From the NCBI GenBank assembly GCA_027487775.1, contig JAIYCY010000029.1, forward strand, positions 1 through 64,000: DNA of 64,000 bases, written 5' to 3'. Positions 17,101 to 26,451 of the stretch are shown here, one piece after another (positions within the stretch are counted from its first letter, which is position 1; each line of letters opens with the position of its first letter). The DNA comes from Planctomycetaceae bacterium (lineage in GTDB: Bacteria > Planctomycetota > Phycisphaerae > Tepidisphaerales > Tepidisphaeraceae). The translations under genes were made by a program, and so were the position numbers. The notes under the pieces were generated by a model. That model was given only the letters and a program-made list of their open reading frames with translations. It made no database searches and was not told the DNA's origin.

Positions 17101-18075
17101 GCCGATCAAATCGTGCAGATTATCGACGAGCGGGCACGCAAGGTTTATCGCGAACGTGAGATTCGATTCCCGATCGATCAAGTCATGACGGGCGTCTTTG
17201 GCGAAGCGACGACGAGCGATGACCCCTATCGCGCAGAGTATCTACGCAACTATGTGCGCGCAAAGTTCGGCATCGAATGGCCGATGGCAGAGGTGCAGGG
17301 ACAGCCGATCGAAGCGCTGCGTGAGAGGTTGTATGCGCTGCAGACACAGGCCGTCGGCGATGCGTGGATCGGCGCGGAGGCCGACAAGCTGGTGGCGGGG
17401 AACGCCGATGCGACAGAGATTTCTCAGCGATGGGCGAAACGCTTCGGAATAAAGGTCGAGCCGCGACACTTCGATCCGGCCACCGCGCGAACGCTCAAAG
17501 GGCGCAGCGAGGCTGAAGACATCGACGCAGATCACGACGTGGACGCACGCGATCTGGTGATCGCGCGGATTCGTCAAGTGGTCAGGCACGAACTGACACA
17601 GCTTGAACAGTATGTGCTGATCAGCATCTTCGATCAGAGCTGGAAAGATCATCTCTATGCGATGGACGTCCTGAAAGGATCGATCGGATTGCAAGGCTTT
17701 GCCGAGCGTGATCCGCGGATCGCGTTTAAGCGCGAAGGCTTCAGGTACTTTAGCGAAATGATGATTTCGATTCGCGACAAGGTCACGGACATCATCTTCC
17801 GCGTCGATGTGGGACGCGGCCAGCAGCCGAAGGGCCGTGATCGACTGCAGAACACGCAGGCGACTCACGAAGTGAGTCAGAGCTATGACGTGGGAGAAAA
17901 TGCTCGTGAAACGTCGAGCGAAGTCGAAGTCGCCGAGGCACCCGGCACCAAGGCGGGGCCGGCAAAGAGCACCCCGATGAAACGGGATGTGCCCAAGGTC
18001 GGTCGAAACGAGGCTTGCCCGTGTGGAAGTGGCAAGAAGTACAAAAAGTGTTGCGGTCAGACCGCAGTCAACTAA
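14101..18075 (+). CDS. secA: Preprotein translocase ATPase SecA, enlarged form
   Basis: SecA drives Sec-dependent export by ATP hydrolysis at SecYEG. The 1324-residue product has MKTGEGKT (residues 175-182, Walker A), [35 protein letters not shown] (Walker B and linker), AGRGTDIK, the GRSGRQGD motif, the helical scaffold [12 protein letters not shown], and the C-terminal zinc site [13 protein letters not shown] that binds SecB or lipid. It is about 420 residues longer than E. coli SecA. About 75 residues are inserted before FDVQLIGG, a charged helical stretch follows ISGPAHDN, and a long insertion precedes the final scaffold. The ATG was chosen because [17 protein letters not shown] starts the family's N-terminal helix. 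Confidence 0.95.
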   Translation: MAIGQFLAKIFGTRNDRLIKRYRRIVTLINDLEPTISEMTDAQLGARTHELRSEIVHGKTSVRDVLPEAMAIIRESMDRHIGIRNVFNPEFNFDPEKEFPEKKDVLFDEAFNAFADIEDRIIAGQVDWTKVEIPVVIYKAIRKLYPESRPPFRARCFDVQLIGGLVLSEGKIAEMKTGEGKTFVAPLACFLKVLEGKHAHVITVNDYLVKRDAVWTKPAFENLGISVGFIQSELDPGGEQRRKAYTCDITYGTNSEFGFDYLRDNMRERLDLQVQGPLDYAIIDEVDSILIDEARTPLIISGPAHDNAPRYRAADEVARKVIELHRPCGEIEKKILQAKRDVKAAEGDIDKAQSKEARAAAQKRVTDGKERLEKLEIEKSKLTAYYEVEYDRKSVHLTHEGIAAAQEFAGVGSFYVGDNLDWPHLMEQALRAHVVYERDKEYVIEPNPRSNQMEVVIVDEYTGRKMVGRQWSDGLHQAVEAKERVPIKTESQTMATITLQNFFKLYGTIAGMTGTAQTEAEEFQKIYKLEVVTIPTNRPVVRGDHEDRVYRTEPEKWDTILEEIKSHHDAGRPVLVGTTSVEKSERLSALLQKKHGIKHEVLNARQHEREAQIVALAGQQHKGPTGELVGNVTIATNMAGRGTDIKPVPESFFEVVSIKREGKARTYVLKQRGTGREVEVPEDSNAAEVFDLHDGSKLVGGLHVIGTERHTSRRIDNQLRGRSGRQGDAGSSRFYCSLDDDLLKMFMPEWTVNVFKRIGMQYGEAIESGMLTKSIEKAQKKVEERNFLARKNLLEYDEVMDVQRSEFYGMRQRVLEGREVDQVVWKMIGDSIRDAVDKYVTQDFVAANIAEWARQEFDTGFEPGDFKGLKRVNDLEETIKNLARNDVATTLPATLGEYMGEDPNDNRQWAYKNLIDWARNKYRIELTESQLRKMDGKQLEDLLLENAMRLIDDRDCSVLEKFLEPHYGLDALCDWAEDKFGVDVAPSELIVDAERSLYKDADQIVQIIDERARKVYREREIRFPIDQVMTGVFGEATTSDDPYRAEYLRNYVRAKFGIEWPMAEVQGQPIEALRERLYALQTQAVGDAWIGAEADKLVAGNADATEISQRWAKRFGIKVEPRHFDPATARTLKGRSEAEDIDADHDVDARDLVIARIRQVVRHELTQLEQYVLISIFDQSWKDHLYAMDVLKGSIGLQGFAERDPRIAFKREGFRYFSEMMISIRDKVTDIIFRVDVGRGQQPKGRDRLQNTQATHEVSQSYDVGENARETSSEVEVAEAPGTKAGPAKSTPMKRDVPKVGRNEACPCGSGKKYKKCCGQTAVN

Positions 18076-18105
18076 TTTGAACGGCGTTCGCTGAATGGAG
18101 TCAAC

Positions 18106-19314
18106 ATGAAGTGCGTGCAATCGACGCGATGTCGCGTAAACGTGCTCTCCTGCGCAGGATGCCTTTCGTGCACGCGATGCAAGGATCAGCACGCCCGTGG
18201 ACGAAGCACGGCTGCGACCCTCGTCTCTCGCGCGATTTCGAGGCTTGTTCCTGGTGTGTTCGCGTCCGCCGCAATACTGCCTATCGCATTGACCCGTGAG
18301 TCGGTGGATCGGGCGAATGAAGTGGCGGTTGTGACTGATGAAGCGAGGGTCGCTGCGAACGAAGCAGCTCCGCCGCCGGATCAGAGCGGTTCAAAGGATC
18401 GGATGGCCGCCGCGCTGTCATTGATTCGTGAAGACGAGATCGCCCGAGACATCGCGCATCTTGCGGACGATGCGATGGAAGGGCGTCGTGCCGACGCACC
18501 GGGTGGACGACGGGCGGCGGAGTGGATCGCAGAGCGGTTTCGCGAAGCCGGGCTGGAGCATCTGGCACGGACGAATCCGGAGCATGACGGGTACTTTCAT
18601 CCGATTCCAGGCTCACGATTCGCGCCCAACGTTGTGGGTGTGCGTCGAGCGCGATCGGGCGGCGATTTGAATGAAGAAGCGAGCGCGGCGAATGCGAAGT
18701 TCATTCTGATCACCGCCCACTTCGATCATCTGGGCATCGATGAAGAGCGGGCAGAGGATGCGGAGGTGGATCGGATCTATAACGGCGCAGATGACAACGC
18801 GAGCGGCGTGGCGGGCATGCTGGCGATCGCGCGGGCGACACGTGACTTGGAATTGCCGGTGACGTTGGTCTTTGTTGCGTTCAGCGCGGAAGAAGTGGGC
18901 TTGCGAGGCGCTCGGCATATGGCGGGGAGTCCGCCCTTTGATACGCGGGATGTGCTGGCGATGTTGAACATGGACATGATCAGCCGAGGCGAGCCGGATC
19001 TGATTTTTGTGGTTGGGTCGCAAAACTCGGGTGGACTGCGTGCAGCATTGATCGAAGCACGCGACGCGATCGATGCGAATCTGCGAATCGAGTTCGACAA
19101 ACATGCGGACTGGTTGTACCGAAGTGACCAGGGGCCCTTTGTCAGGCGAGGCGTGCCGGCGGTGCTCCTGAGCGTGGAGGATCACGAGGATTATCATCAG
19201 CCGTCAGACCATGCTGAGAAGACAATGCCGGGGCTGGCGGCGCGGACGTCGCGACTGGTGCTGATGGCTTCGGGGTTGATGGCAGAGCGCAGCGAGGCGA
19301 CTCGGAGCAAATGA
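18106..19314 (+). CDS. M28 family zinc metallopeptidase
   Basis: This 402-residue protein is a probable aminopeptidase of the M28 family, which uses two zinc ions. Ligand and catalytic motifs are in order: TAHFDHLG (His205), YNGADDNASG (Asp229), FSAEEVGLRGA (Glu262-Glu263), NMDMIS, and the final HEDYHQPSDHAEKT. A hydrophobic segment around residues 48-63 suggests export or membrane anchoring, preceded by an unusually Cys-rich N-terminus (CAGCLSCTRC). It starts 30 bp after secA and may be co-transcribed with it. The substrate is not predictable. Confidence 0.87.
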   Translation: MKCVQSTRCRVNVLSCAGCLSCTRCKDQHARGRSTAATLVSRAISRLVPGVFASAAILPIALTRESVDRANEVAVVTDEARVAANEAAPPPDQSGSKDRMAAALSLIREDEIARDIAHLADDAMEGRRADAPGGRRAAEWIAERFREAGLEHLARTNPEHDGYFHPIPGSRFAPNVVGVRRARSGGDLNEEASAANAKFILITAHFDHLGIDEERAEDAEVDRIYNGADDNASGVAGMLAIARATRDLELPVTLVFVAFSAEEVGLRGARHMAGSPPFDTRDVLAMLNMDMISRGEPDLIFVVGSQNSGGLRAALIEARDAIDANLRIEFDKHADWLYRSDQGPFVRRGVPAVLLSVEDHEDYHQPSDHAEKTMPGLAARTSRLVLMASGLMAERSEATRSK

Positions 19315-19353
19315 AGGTGATGTGGGGATTCGGGTCGGTTATGTTGTGAGGAT

Positions 19354-20076
19354 ATGACAGAGAAAGAACTGGCGAGTCGGATTGATCATACCCTGCTCAA
19401 GCCGGAGGCGAGCGGCGAGGAGATCGAGCGCGTGATCGCGGAGGCGAGGCGACTCGGGTTTGCATCGGTGTGTGTGCAACCGGTGCACGCGGCGCGGGTG
19501 AGGGCGGGTCTTGCGGGGTCGGGGGTCAGGACGTGTTGCGTGATCGGTTTCCCGCACGGGGCGAATCGACCGACGGTGAAGGCGATCGAAGCGACGGCGG
19601 CGTGCAAGGACGGATGCGATGAGATCGATGTGGTCGGATTCTTGCCTGCGCTTGTCGCACGCGATGTCTATGCGGTGAAAGCGGAACTGATGGAAGTGGT
19701 GCGCGGTGCGCGGGCGGCGAATCCTCGGATCGTGGTGAAGGTGATCGTGGAGAGCGCGGTGATCGTCGCGGGGAACCGGGGAGCGGAGGAAGCCGCGATC
19801 GCCGATGCGTGTCGGGCCGTGCGCGAGAGCGGGGCGGACTTCATCAAGACGAGCACGGGATATCATCCGGCCGGCGGGGCGAGCGTGGAGGTCGTGGGCT
19901 GGATGAAAAAGTACGCAGACGGACTGCTGGTCAAAGCGAGCGGCGGGATTCGGGATCTCGCGACAGCGCGCGCGATGCTGGACGCCGGCGCGGATCGACT
20001 CGGGCTCTCGGCGGGTGTTGCGATTTTGAGTGAGTTGGCCGGCGGGTCCGCGTCGACGGGGGCGGTCGGGTATTGA
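19354..20076 (+). CDS. deoC: Deoxyribose-phosphate aldolase DeoC
   Basis: DeoC cleaves 2-deoxyribose-5-phosphate to glyceraldehyde-3-phosphate and acetaldehyde in deoxynucleoside catabolism. The 240-residue protein has the start IDHTLLKP, VCVQPVHA, GFPHGANRP, the aspartate strand DEIDVVGFL, the Schiff-base lysine in DFIKTSTGY (Lys165) and the assisting lysine in VKASGGIR (Lys194). Family assignment is firm. Usual partners such as deoA or deoD are not adjacent. The gene lies 39 bp after the peptidase gene on the same strand. Confidence 0.93.
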   Translation: MTEKELASRIDHTLLKPEASGEEIERVIAEARRLGFASVCVQPVHAARVRAGLAGSGVRTCCVIGFPHGANRPTVKAIEATAACKDGCDEIDVVGFLPALVARDVYAVKAELMEVVRGARAANPRIVVKVIVESAVIVAGNRGAEEAAIADACRAVRESGADFIKTSTGYHPAGGASVEVVGWMKKYADGLLVKASGGIRDLATARAMLDAGADRLGLSAGVAILSELAGGSASTGAVGY

Positions 20077-20454
20077 AACCGGATCGCAAAAGATCCGTCC
20101 CTAAGGTGACACGGCGACTGCTGAATGAGACGGCAGTCAAGCAAAAGTGAAACGCCGGGCAAATGCCGGGCAAGCGCCGGGCAAATGCCTGTCAAATGCC
20201 TTTCAACTGCAGTTCAAATGTCGGTCAGGTCGCAGACATGCGACAGCCTCGTGCTTGATCAGCAGGACGCATGGACAGGATAGGCTGCTCGAAATTCGTG
20301 AAGCGCGGGCCCATGCTGAGTGGGACCATTTCTCGAAACGTCTCACGCCGACATGAGCTTGTACATGCGTCTTTGACGGCAAGGTCTTGGGGAACATCGG
20401 CGTGAGACATTTCCTGGCTTGGCATGACACGCCCACTCAGACGCAGAAACTCTA
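20077..20454. other. Convergent intergenic region with degenerate 10-11-bp repeats
   Basis: The deoC-lexA gap is 558 bp. Just after deoC lies a weak 6-bp hairpin (cggatc...gatccg) without a T-run. From about 20153 to 20230, degenerate 10-11-bp units (gccgggcaaat, gcctgtcaaat, tcggtcag) run head to tail. The rest has no gene I can support. The 21-bp array listed next occupies the lexA end. Confidence 0.5.
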
Positions 20455-20595
20455 GATGCGCATGCGATGACGCTTGATGCGAATGCAATGACGCTTGATG
20501 AGCATGCGATGACGCTAGATGCGCATGCAATGACGCTTGATGCGTATGCGATGAAGCCTGATGAGCACGCGACAACGCCTGACGTGCACGCGATG
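20455..20595. repeat. 21-bp tandem array, nearly seven copies, next to lexA
   Basis: Seven units of the form gatgcgcatgcgatgacgctt start at 20455, 20476, 20497, 20518, 20539, 20560 and 20581. The first four differ at only two or three positions; the last three are more diverged. It ends 40 bp beyond the lexA stop codon. This is the longest of the window's short arrays. The unit contains gcatgc and translates as a heptapeptide, but no ribosome site supports expression. Confidence 0.85.
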
Positions 20596-20634
20596 TTGGC
20601 GAGAAGCTCATGCGTGCATCATTTCGCTTTCGGG

Positions 20635-21252
20635 TTAGCGGTAGGTGCGCAAGACGCCGATGACGACCCCTTGAATGCGAAGGCGGGAAGCGTCGACGAT
20701 GCGGGGTTCCATGGAGCTGTTGGCGGGTTGGAGCCGGACTTTGCCGCCTGGTTCGCGGTAGTATCGTTTGAGGGTCGCTTCGTTGGAGTCTTCGATCAGT
20801 GCGACGACCTGTTCCCCGTTGCGGGCGGAGTCGCGACGCTCGATCACGACGTAATCGCCGTCCATGAGGTGATCTTCGATCATGGAGTCGCCGCGTACAC
20901 GAAGGACATAGACGCCTGAGCGGGCGTTGAAGACCTGTTCGAGATCGATCTCTTCGCGGTTTTCGACGGCATCAATGGGGCTGCCCGCAGCAATGGTGCC
21001 GAGGAGCGGGAGCTTGGAGGCGCGGAACTCGTCGGGAAGCTTCTTGTCGCCAACAATTTCGAGGCTCCGAGCTTTATGTCGGTCACGCCGAAGAATGCGC
21101 TTGCGCTCGAGAGCACCGACGTGTTCAAAGATGGTGACTTTGCTCGTGCCCAAAGAGTCGGCGAGCTCTTGCATCGTGGGCGCGTAGCCGTGCAGGTGGC
21201 GATAGTTGCGAATGGCGACGAGGACGTCGACTTGACGAGGTGTGAGATTCAT
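20635..21252 (-). CDS. lexA: LexA repressor of the SOS response
   Basis: LexA represses DNA-damage genes and cleaves itself when RecA is activated. The 205-residue protein has a winged-helix N-domain (TPRQVDVLVAIRNY, APTMQELADSLGTSKVTIFEH), the Ala89-Gly90 cleavage site in TIAAGSP, and the catalytic Ser123 in RGDSMIEDHLMDGDYVV with Lys162 in EATLKRYYRE. The start at 21252 (MNLTPRQ) matches the family; the frame opens ten codons earlier without similarity. The stop is followed by the 21-bp array. It probably autoregulates from the long region upstream, although I cannot point to a confirmed operator. Confidence 0.95.
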   Translation of the reverse strand: MNLTPRQVDVLVAIRNYRHLHGYAPTMQELADSLGTSKVTIFEHVGALERKRILRRDRHKARSLEIVGDKKLPDEFRASKLPLLGTIAAGSPIDAVENREEIDLEQVFNARSGVYVLRVRGDSMIEDHLMDGDYVVIERRDSARNGEQVVALIEDSNEATLKRYYREPGGKVRLQPANSSMEPRIVDASRLRIQGVVIGVLRTYR

Positions 21253-21773
21253 GGCGAGACTCCTGCAACAAACCGGGGGCAATCAACCAGACAGATCAAA
21301 CCATCCCAAAAGGCTTACAACCGAAAAGACGGGCCAACCGCTCGCGATCGAACCACCCATGCGCCTGGCCGATGCATACGCCCCTCATGAGACGTATCCA
21401 TGACGAGCCCGGAGACGCCTCGAAAAGCGTTCGGTACTTGTTGGTTGGACAATACCCTAACAAATGGGGGAAGGCAAGCGAATTGTGAGAATCGGTTTGC
21501 GAAAAAGTCCGCAGGATCGGGCTGGACTCGCGGTCGTTCGGCCGGTGTTTCTGGGAGGCTTCCAGCGACTTCTTCCACGCAAATACGGTCGCGATCGTCT
21601 GATAAGATGGAAAAAACTTGCGGAATGTGTGTCAGACGGCAAAATCTGCGCACTCGGGATTAAGGGCATGGTTGATTCGACCGATGAGGGGGATGTCAGC
21701 CTTCGGACCGACCCATTTCGGCGGATTCGAGTGTTGATCGTTGTGCGGGGCCGTTGCCCTGCGGGAGATAGTC
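21253..21773. other. Divergent regulatory region between lexA and the HTH-REC gene
   Basis: This 521-bp stretch must contain the lexA promoter and the promoter of the divergent regulator. Several short frames overlap in it, none convincing. The imperfect inverted repeat ttgttgg (21438-21444) and ctaacaa (21457-21463), 12 bases apart, is a candidate operator but does not match a LexA box I know. Confidence 0.35.
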
Positions 21774-22358
21774 ATGCCTGCTGCCAAGCCTAAAGACGTT
21801 CTGACCACCGGTGAAGTCGCCCGCATTTGCAATGTGGCCCCACGAACCGTGAGCAAGTGGTTCGATTCGGGCGCCCTCACCGGCTACCGCATCCCGGGTT
21901 CAAAGGATCGCCGCATCCCCCTCAATCAGCTGATCAAGTTCATGAAGCAGCACAACATGCCGCTCGACGGACTCATGACCGGCTCGACCCGCGTGCTGAT
22001 CGTCGATGATGAGGCCGACATCGTCAGCGTCATCGAAAAAGTCCTCGAAGACGAAGTGAAGTACGACGTCGAAGTCGCACGCAGCGGTTTTGCCGCCGGC
22101 GTGGCCGCGGGCAAGTTCAAGCCCAACGTCATCCTCATCGACCTCCATCTCAAGGACATCGACGCCCGCGAAGTCGTCAAGGCAGTCAAGAGCAACCCCG
22201 ACCTCCAACTCACCAAGGTCATCGCCATGAGCGCCAAGGTGACCGATGCCGACGTCAAATCGCTCCCGCAATTCGGCTTCGACGGCTTCCTCCGCAAGCC
22301 CTTCCACGTCCGCCAGGTGATCGAAAAAATCGAAGAAGCCACCAGCGTTGTCTATTGA
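21774..22358 (+). CDS. HTH-receiver regulator: excisionase-type HTH followed by REC domain
   Basis: This 194-residue protein joins a MerR/excisionase-like winged helix (LTTGEVARICNVAPRTVSKW, residues 10-29, with YRIPGSKDRRIP) to a receiver domain (VLIVDDE at 74-80, phospho-acceptor Asp123 in LIDLHL, MSA at 152-154, Lys175 in RKPF). Receiver domains usually precede the output domain; here DNA binding comes first. All phosphorylation residues are intact, so a histidine kinase probably signals to it, but none is adjacent. The ATG at 21774 follows gggagatagtc. It converges with the DUF4132 gene. Confidence 0.87.
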   Translation: MPAAKPKDVLTTGEVARICNVAPRTVSKWFDSGALTGYRIPGSKDRRIPLNQLIKFMKQHNMPLDGLMTGSTRVLIVDDEADIVSVIEKVLEDEVKYDVEVARSGFAAGVAAGKFKPNVILIDLHLKDIDAREVVKAVKSNPDLQLTKVIAMSAKVTDADVKSLPQFGFDGFLRKPFHVRQVIEKIEEATSVVY

Positions 22359-22430
22359 GCTGGCGACGCTCCAAGCAGCCCTCTGATAGACTCAGCACGC
22401 TTGTTGCCAGGGTTGGCGACTTGATCTATC

Positions 22431-24842
22431 TCAGGCTCGCTCTATCTGACTGACGATCGATCGGTCTGCGATCTTCGTGTCCTCTGCCAGCATGAACGCC
22501 TTCGAGAGGATGATCGACAGGACCGAATCCCCCTCAAATGGCAGCCGCACGTCTGTGGCCGCCGACCGCTTGGACTGGTCGGGCACGATGCACAAGTATT
22601 GGTCGTTGGGCTCCATGAGAATGTTGCCCGAGCCGAGGTGGATCTTGTAAGTGCGGATCGAGCCCCGGATGACCAGAAACCGATCGACGAGCGTCCACTT
22701 GCCCGCGAGCTTCGTGAGCCGAGGCAGCATACGCTCGAGCACGGCCCGCCGCGTCTTGGCCGACTCGCCGAGATCGCCGAACGCGTAAGTTTGCCAATAC
22801 TCCCGAAATCGCCCGCCCGGCCCGCCGTCCTGCCAGTTCGGGTCGTTCCCAACCGACGCCACGCCGACAAAGAGATCGACATCCCGCATCACTTCAGAAA
22901 AGACGAGCGGGGGGATCTGGTCTAGGGGGATGGGGCCATTCTCATTCGCCCGTGTGAAGCGAACTTGGTCGGTCGAAAGATGGACCCAACCGCCTGAATC
23001 CAGCATCGGGGAGTTGTTTCCAGCGTCCTCGATCGCATTGACCCAGAACTCGGCGCAGAGTTGCTGGTTTGGGAGCTGCTTCCGAGCCACCGACTGGTCG
23101 CCGCCGTCCCAGGCGCCGAGTAACGGAACCGTCCAGCCTCTCAACCCTGCGAGCGAGCGAAACTGAGATTGGCGAATGATATGGGCGGCAAACCGATTGG
23201 AGTATGTATCCGTGGTTCGCTCGGCTTCAGTGAGCAGATATACCTCACGGTGAACTTGCTTGAACGGCTGAGCGACTCCGGCATCTTCCAGTGCTTGACG
23301 CCACTGCAGCGTCTCTTGCGGACCCGCATCGATGGGGTGCCAGACCGAGACCCGGGGATCATCGCCTGCCACGACTATGGGAGACCCGGCCTGATCGTGA
23401 GGGTGTCCAAGGGTATCGAAGCGAACTGGGCAGCTGTCTATACGCCAGACAAGGCGTTTGGCGAGGCTCGCAACGAGCGGGTGTTCGAGGTATCGCCTCC
23501 GAAAGTCAGTAAGCGACCAAGTCGGTTGTCGCAACAACAGGCCATCTAGTCGTTGTCGCACCGCGAGGATGAGGCGATTAACCTCCTTGACCTCCGATCG
23601 CAGCTCCTGGAGTCGGTCAGCGTGCAACTCGCGGACGGTCGCAGGGACAGACTTGACGGCCTTGCCGCGGCTCGTCCAAGCAATTTGTACTCCGTCTGCG
23701 TCGATCTGAAGTTCCGCTGAAGCTTCTTCAAACCGTTCTGCGCGTCGTCCATCGGCGCCAAAGCCGAAAGTCGGCAAGCCAATCTCGGCCACTTCGTCCG
23801 GCGACACGCCTGAACGATCAGCAATCGCCTGAATGGCCCGCTCGATCGCCTTCTGCACCGGCTTCTGCTTCACTTTGGTGCTGAGGATGAGTAGCTGTGT
23901 CAAGCCGTTAGGAATGCCGGCGGTGCCCAGGCCCTGCACGCACGCGTTTGCCAGCGAGATCGATCGGAGTGATCCAGTTCCGGTAGGCTTGAGCCCGGTC
24001 AGGCACAGCATTGCGACAGCTTGACACCAGCTACTGTCAGGACTCCGGGTTGCGCCGAGCCAGACGATGCCTCGGGCGGCTTCCGGCGTCCAGAGCGTCG
24101 GCAACGAACTTGAACTACTAAGACCCCACGATCCAGTGACCTCAAAGCCCCCGAACTGATCGAAGTAGCGGCCGCTCGACTCGAGAAAGTCGGGCAATTG
24201 ATCGACTAGAGGCTTTGCAGCCCGAAGCAGCGATGCTGTCGGCTTGCTTCCCTTCTGCTTTTGACATAACTCGATTAACTCCATCCATACAGACCGCAAA
24301 TCGGGGCTCGTGTGAGAGTATGCCTCGGGCGGGGTCAAGCTGACCGCGACTTTTCGAGCCATCTCAAGCTGCGCTGCACATTCTCTCAACAGTTCGGCAT
24401 TGGCAGGCGTTGATCTGTTTGTAAAGAATTGCACGATCGTCGGGATGATCGAAAGGCATTCTTGATTCAATTTGCCAGCCTCGGCAAACATACGAATGAC
24501 GAAACTCAGGTCGGGCAGCCGTGCTAAAGAAGCTACAGGAAACTCAGCCAACGCGCGCAACAGGTGAGGTATTTCGGACGCATCGAGCGAGCTTGCAAAC
24601 TTCATTGAGTCTTCCAGCAACGCGTCTGCCGCAAGGCTCTCTGTTGAGTAGTCTCGCGCCTCGCCAAACTGTCTCCACGCTGCGGGAAGGATTGCGGCAC
24701 GATGAGGCGGGTCGAGCTTCTGAATGCGCTTCCATGCTGCGAGGCGATGGAAATCATCAAGCTTGCTGCAACTCGCACTTGTAGCTTCCGCTACGAGCTC
24801 GTCGAGCTTGCGATACATCGCACGTCGTTCGCCGTGTTCCAT
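22431..24842 (-). CDS. DUF4132 domain protein with DUF7737-like C-terminus
   Basis: This 803-residue protein has no signal peptide. Residues 1-370 are helical and repeat-like. From about 395 a DUF4132 domain is recognisable: RQRLDGLLLRQPTW, FRRRYLEHPLVASLAKRLVW, and a later QPFKQVHREVY. The last 130 residues match the companion domain seen on many such proteins (DLFVGVASVGNDPNW, YAFGDLGESAKTRRAVLERM, TYKIHLGSGNILMEPNDQYL). Known relatives include E. coli YehI/MolR, whose biochemical role is unclear. The start lies 4 bp after the stop of the small upstream gene, with its ribosome site inside that gene's last codons, so the two are translationally coupled. Codon use looks less GC3-rich than the neighbours, which hints at acquisition. 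Confidence 0.82.
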   Translation of the reverse strand: MEHGERRAMYRKLDELVAEATSASCSKLDDFHRLAAWKRIQKLDPPHRAAILPAAWRQFGEARDYSTESLAADALLEDSMKFASSLDASEIPHLLRALAEFPVASLARLPDLSFVIRMFAEAGKLNQECLSIIPTIVQFFTNRSTPANAELLRECAAQLEMARKVAVSLTPPEAYSHTSPDLRSVWMELIELCQKQKGSKPTASLLRAAKPLVDQLPDFLESSGRYFDQFGGFEVTGSWGLSSSSSLPTLWTPEAARGIVWLGATRSPDSSWCQAVAMLCLTGLKPTGTGSLRSISLANACVQGLGTAGIPNGLTQLLILSTKVKQKPVQKAIERAIQAIADRSGVSPDEVAEIGLPTFGFGADGRRAERFEEASAELQIDADGVQIAWTSRGKAVKSVPATVRELHADRLQELRSEVKEVNRLILAVRQRLDGLLLRQPTWSLTDFRRRYLEHPLVASLAKRLVWRIDSCPVRFDTLGHPHDQAGSPIVVAGDDPRVSVWHPIDAGPQETLQWRQALEDAGVAQPFKQVHREVYLLTEAERTTDTYSNRFAAHIIRQSQFRSLAGLRGWTVPLLGAWDGGDQSVARKQLPNQQLCAEFWVNAIEDAGNNSPMLDSGGWVHLSTDQVRFTRANENGPIPLDQIPPLVFSEVMRDVDLFVGVASVGNDPNWQDGGPGGRFREYWQTYAFGDLGESAKTRRAVLERMLPRLTKLAGKWTLVDRFLVIRGSIRTYKIHLGSGNILMEPNDQYLCIVPDQSKRSAATDVRLPFEGDSVLSIILSKAFMLAEDTKIADRSIVSQIERA

Positions 24843-24846
24843 CCCC

Positions 24847-25260
24847 TCACCCTCCCACCAGCGGTGTCAGCTTCACGAAGCTCACCACCGTGTCGTGCTT
24901 CAGTTCGATCACCTCGTCCAAGGACATAGGCTGGTGATCGCCGACGAGGAGGAAGAAGCCGTTAGTCTCGAACGCCTTGCATGCGACTGCGAACTGGCGG
25001 TTGAAGTCGATCTCGCGGCCGGCTGGGCCGGCGACGCGGGGGCCGTTGAGGGTGACCTCGTCGGGTTCGGGCGTGACCAAGCCGTTGTACGGATTGCCGG
25101 CGGCCTTGGCGGTGCGGACGCGGCGGTTGTGGTCGTCGACCTCCTGATAGACACGGCTTCGGATCAGTTCACGCACCGTGACCGTCTCGGCCAAAACGTC
25201 CAGTGTCAGTTCATTCGACACGCGGCCGCTCGTCGTTTCGTCTCGGATCGTCAGCAACAT
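24847..25260 (-). CDS. Small ubiquitin-fold-like protein ending in Gly-Gly
   Basis: I know no named family for this 137-residue protein. Residues 1-8 (MLLTIRDE), 16-24 (NELTLDVLA) and 25-45 (ETVTVRELIRSRVYQEV and beyond) fit the beta-beta-alpha start of a ubiquitin-like beta-grasp. Residues 101-137 (FFLLVGDHQPMSLDEVIELK, then HDTVVSFVKLTPLVGG) line up with the ubiquitin C-terminal half that ends in Gly-Gly. About 55 residues in between are an insertion. The start at 25260 has ggggagg six bases upstream, which is decisive over a start five codons earlier. It is first of a tightly coupled pair with the DUF4132 gene. A conjugated or scaffold modifier is possible but unproven, and no E1, E2 or deconjugase is nearby. 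Confidence 0.7.
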   Translation of the reverse strand: MLLTIRDETTSGRVSNELTLDVLAETVTVRELIRSRVYQEVDDHNRRVRTAKAAGNPYNGLVTPEPDEVTLNGPRVAGPAGREIDFNRQFAVACKAFETNGFFLLVGDHQPMSLDEVIELKHDTVVSFVKLTPLVGG

Positions 25261-25266
25261 GATCAG

Positions 25267-25321
25267 CCTCCCCAACGCGTTTGATGGGGTTATGGTGCTC
25301 GAACGACGATCGGCATGTCAA
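25267..25321 (-). promoter_or_regulatory. Candidate promoter and strong ribosome site for the Ubl-like/DUF4132 pair
   Basis: The 88-bp gap after the amidase gene contains, on the minus strand, a perfect TTGACA (25316-25321) and ccataa about 20 bases downstream. The spacing is long for a sigma70 promoter, so it is tentative. The ggggagg ribosome site (25267-25273) is six bases from the ATG and is convincing. Read-through from the amidase gene is equally possible. Confidence 0.35.
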
Positions 25322-25348
25322 GACTTACCCGCAGCTTCCACTTGAGAA

Positions 25349-26269
<921 letters not shown>

Positions 26270-26451
26270 GCGCAGAAGTGTATTCAGCGGACGATGAGAT
26301 GCCATGAGACAGGACAATCGATGCGACCTCGGCGGCGCGATGCTCGCGTCGTTCCGGTTCTAGAGTCGCCATCATGTATTCGAGCGAATGAGGAAGGATT
26401 GGGTATGATGCTGCGCCAAGGGTCGATGCTTGATAAGCTGGATGAAGGTTT

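Noticed and set aside
20455..20595. CRISPR array
   Set aside because: Units abut directly with no unique spacers, the period is only 21 bp, and no cas genes are present.
20467..20919. Plus-strand protein made of MTLDxxA heptapeptides
   Set aside because: It translates the tandem array and then runs antisense into lexA; no ribosome site or family similarity.
24847..25260. Complete bacterial ubiquitination operon (E1, E2, deconjugase)
   Set aside because: Neighbouring genes are a DUF4132 protein, an amidase and a permease; none has E1, E2 or JAB motifs.
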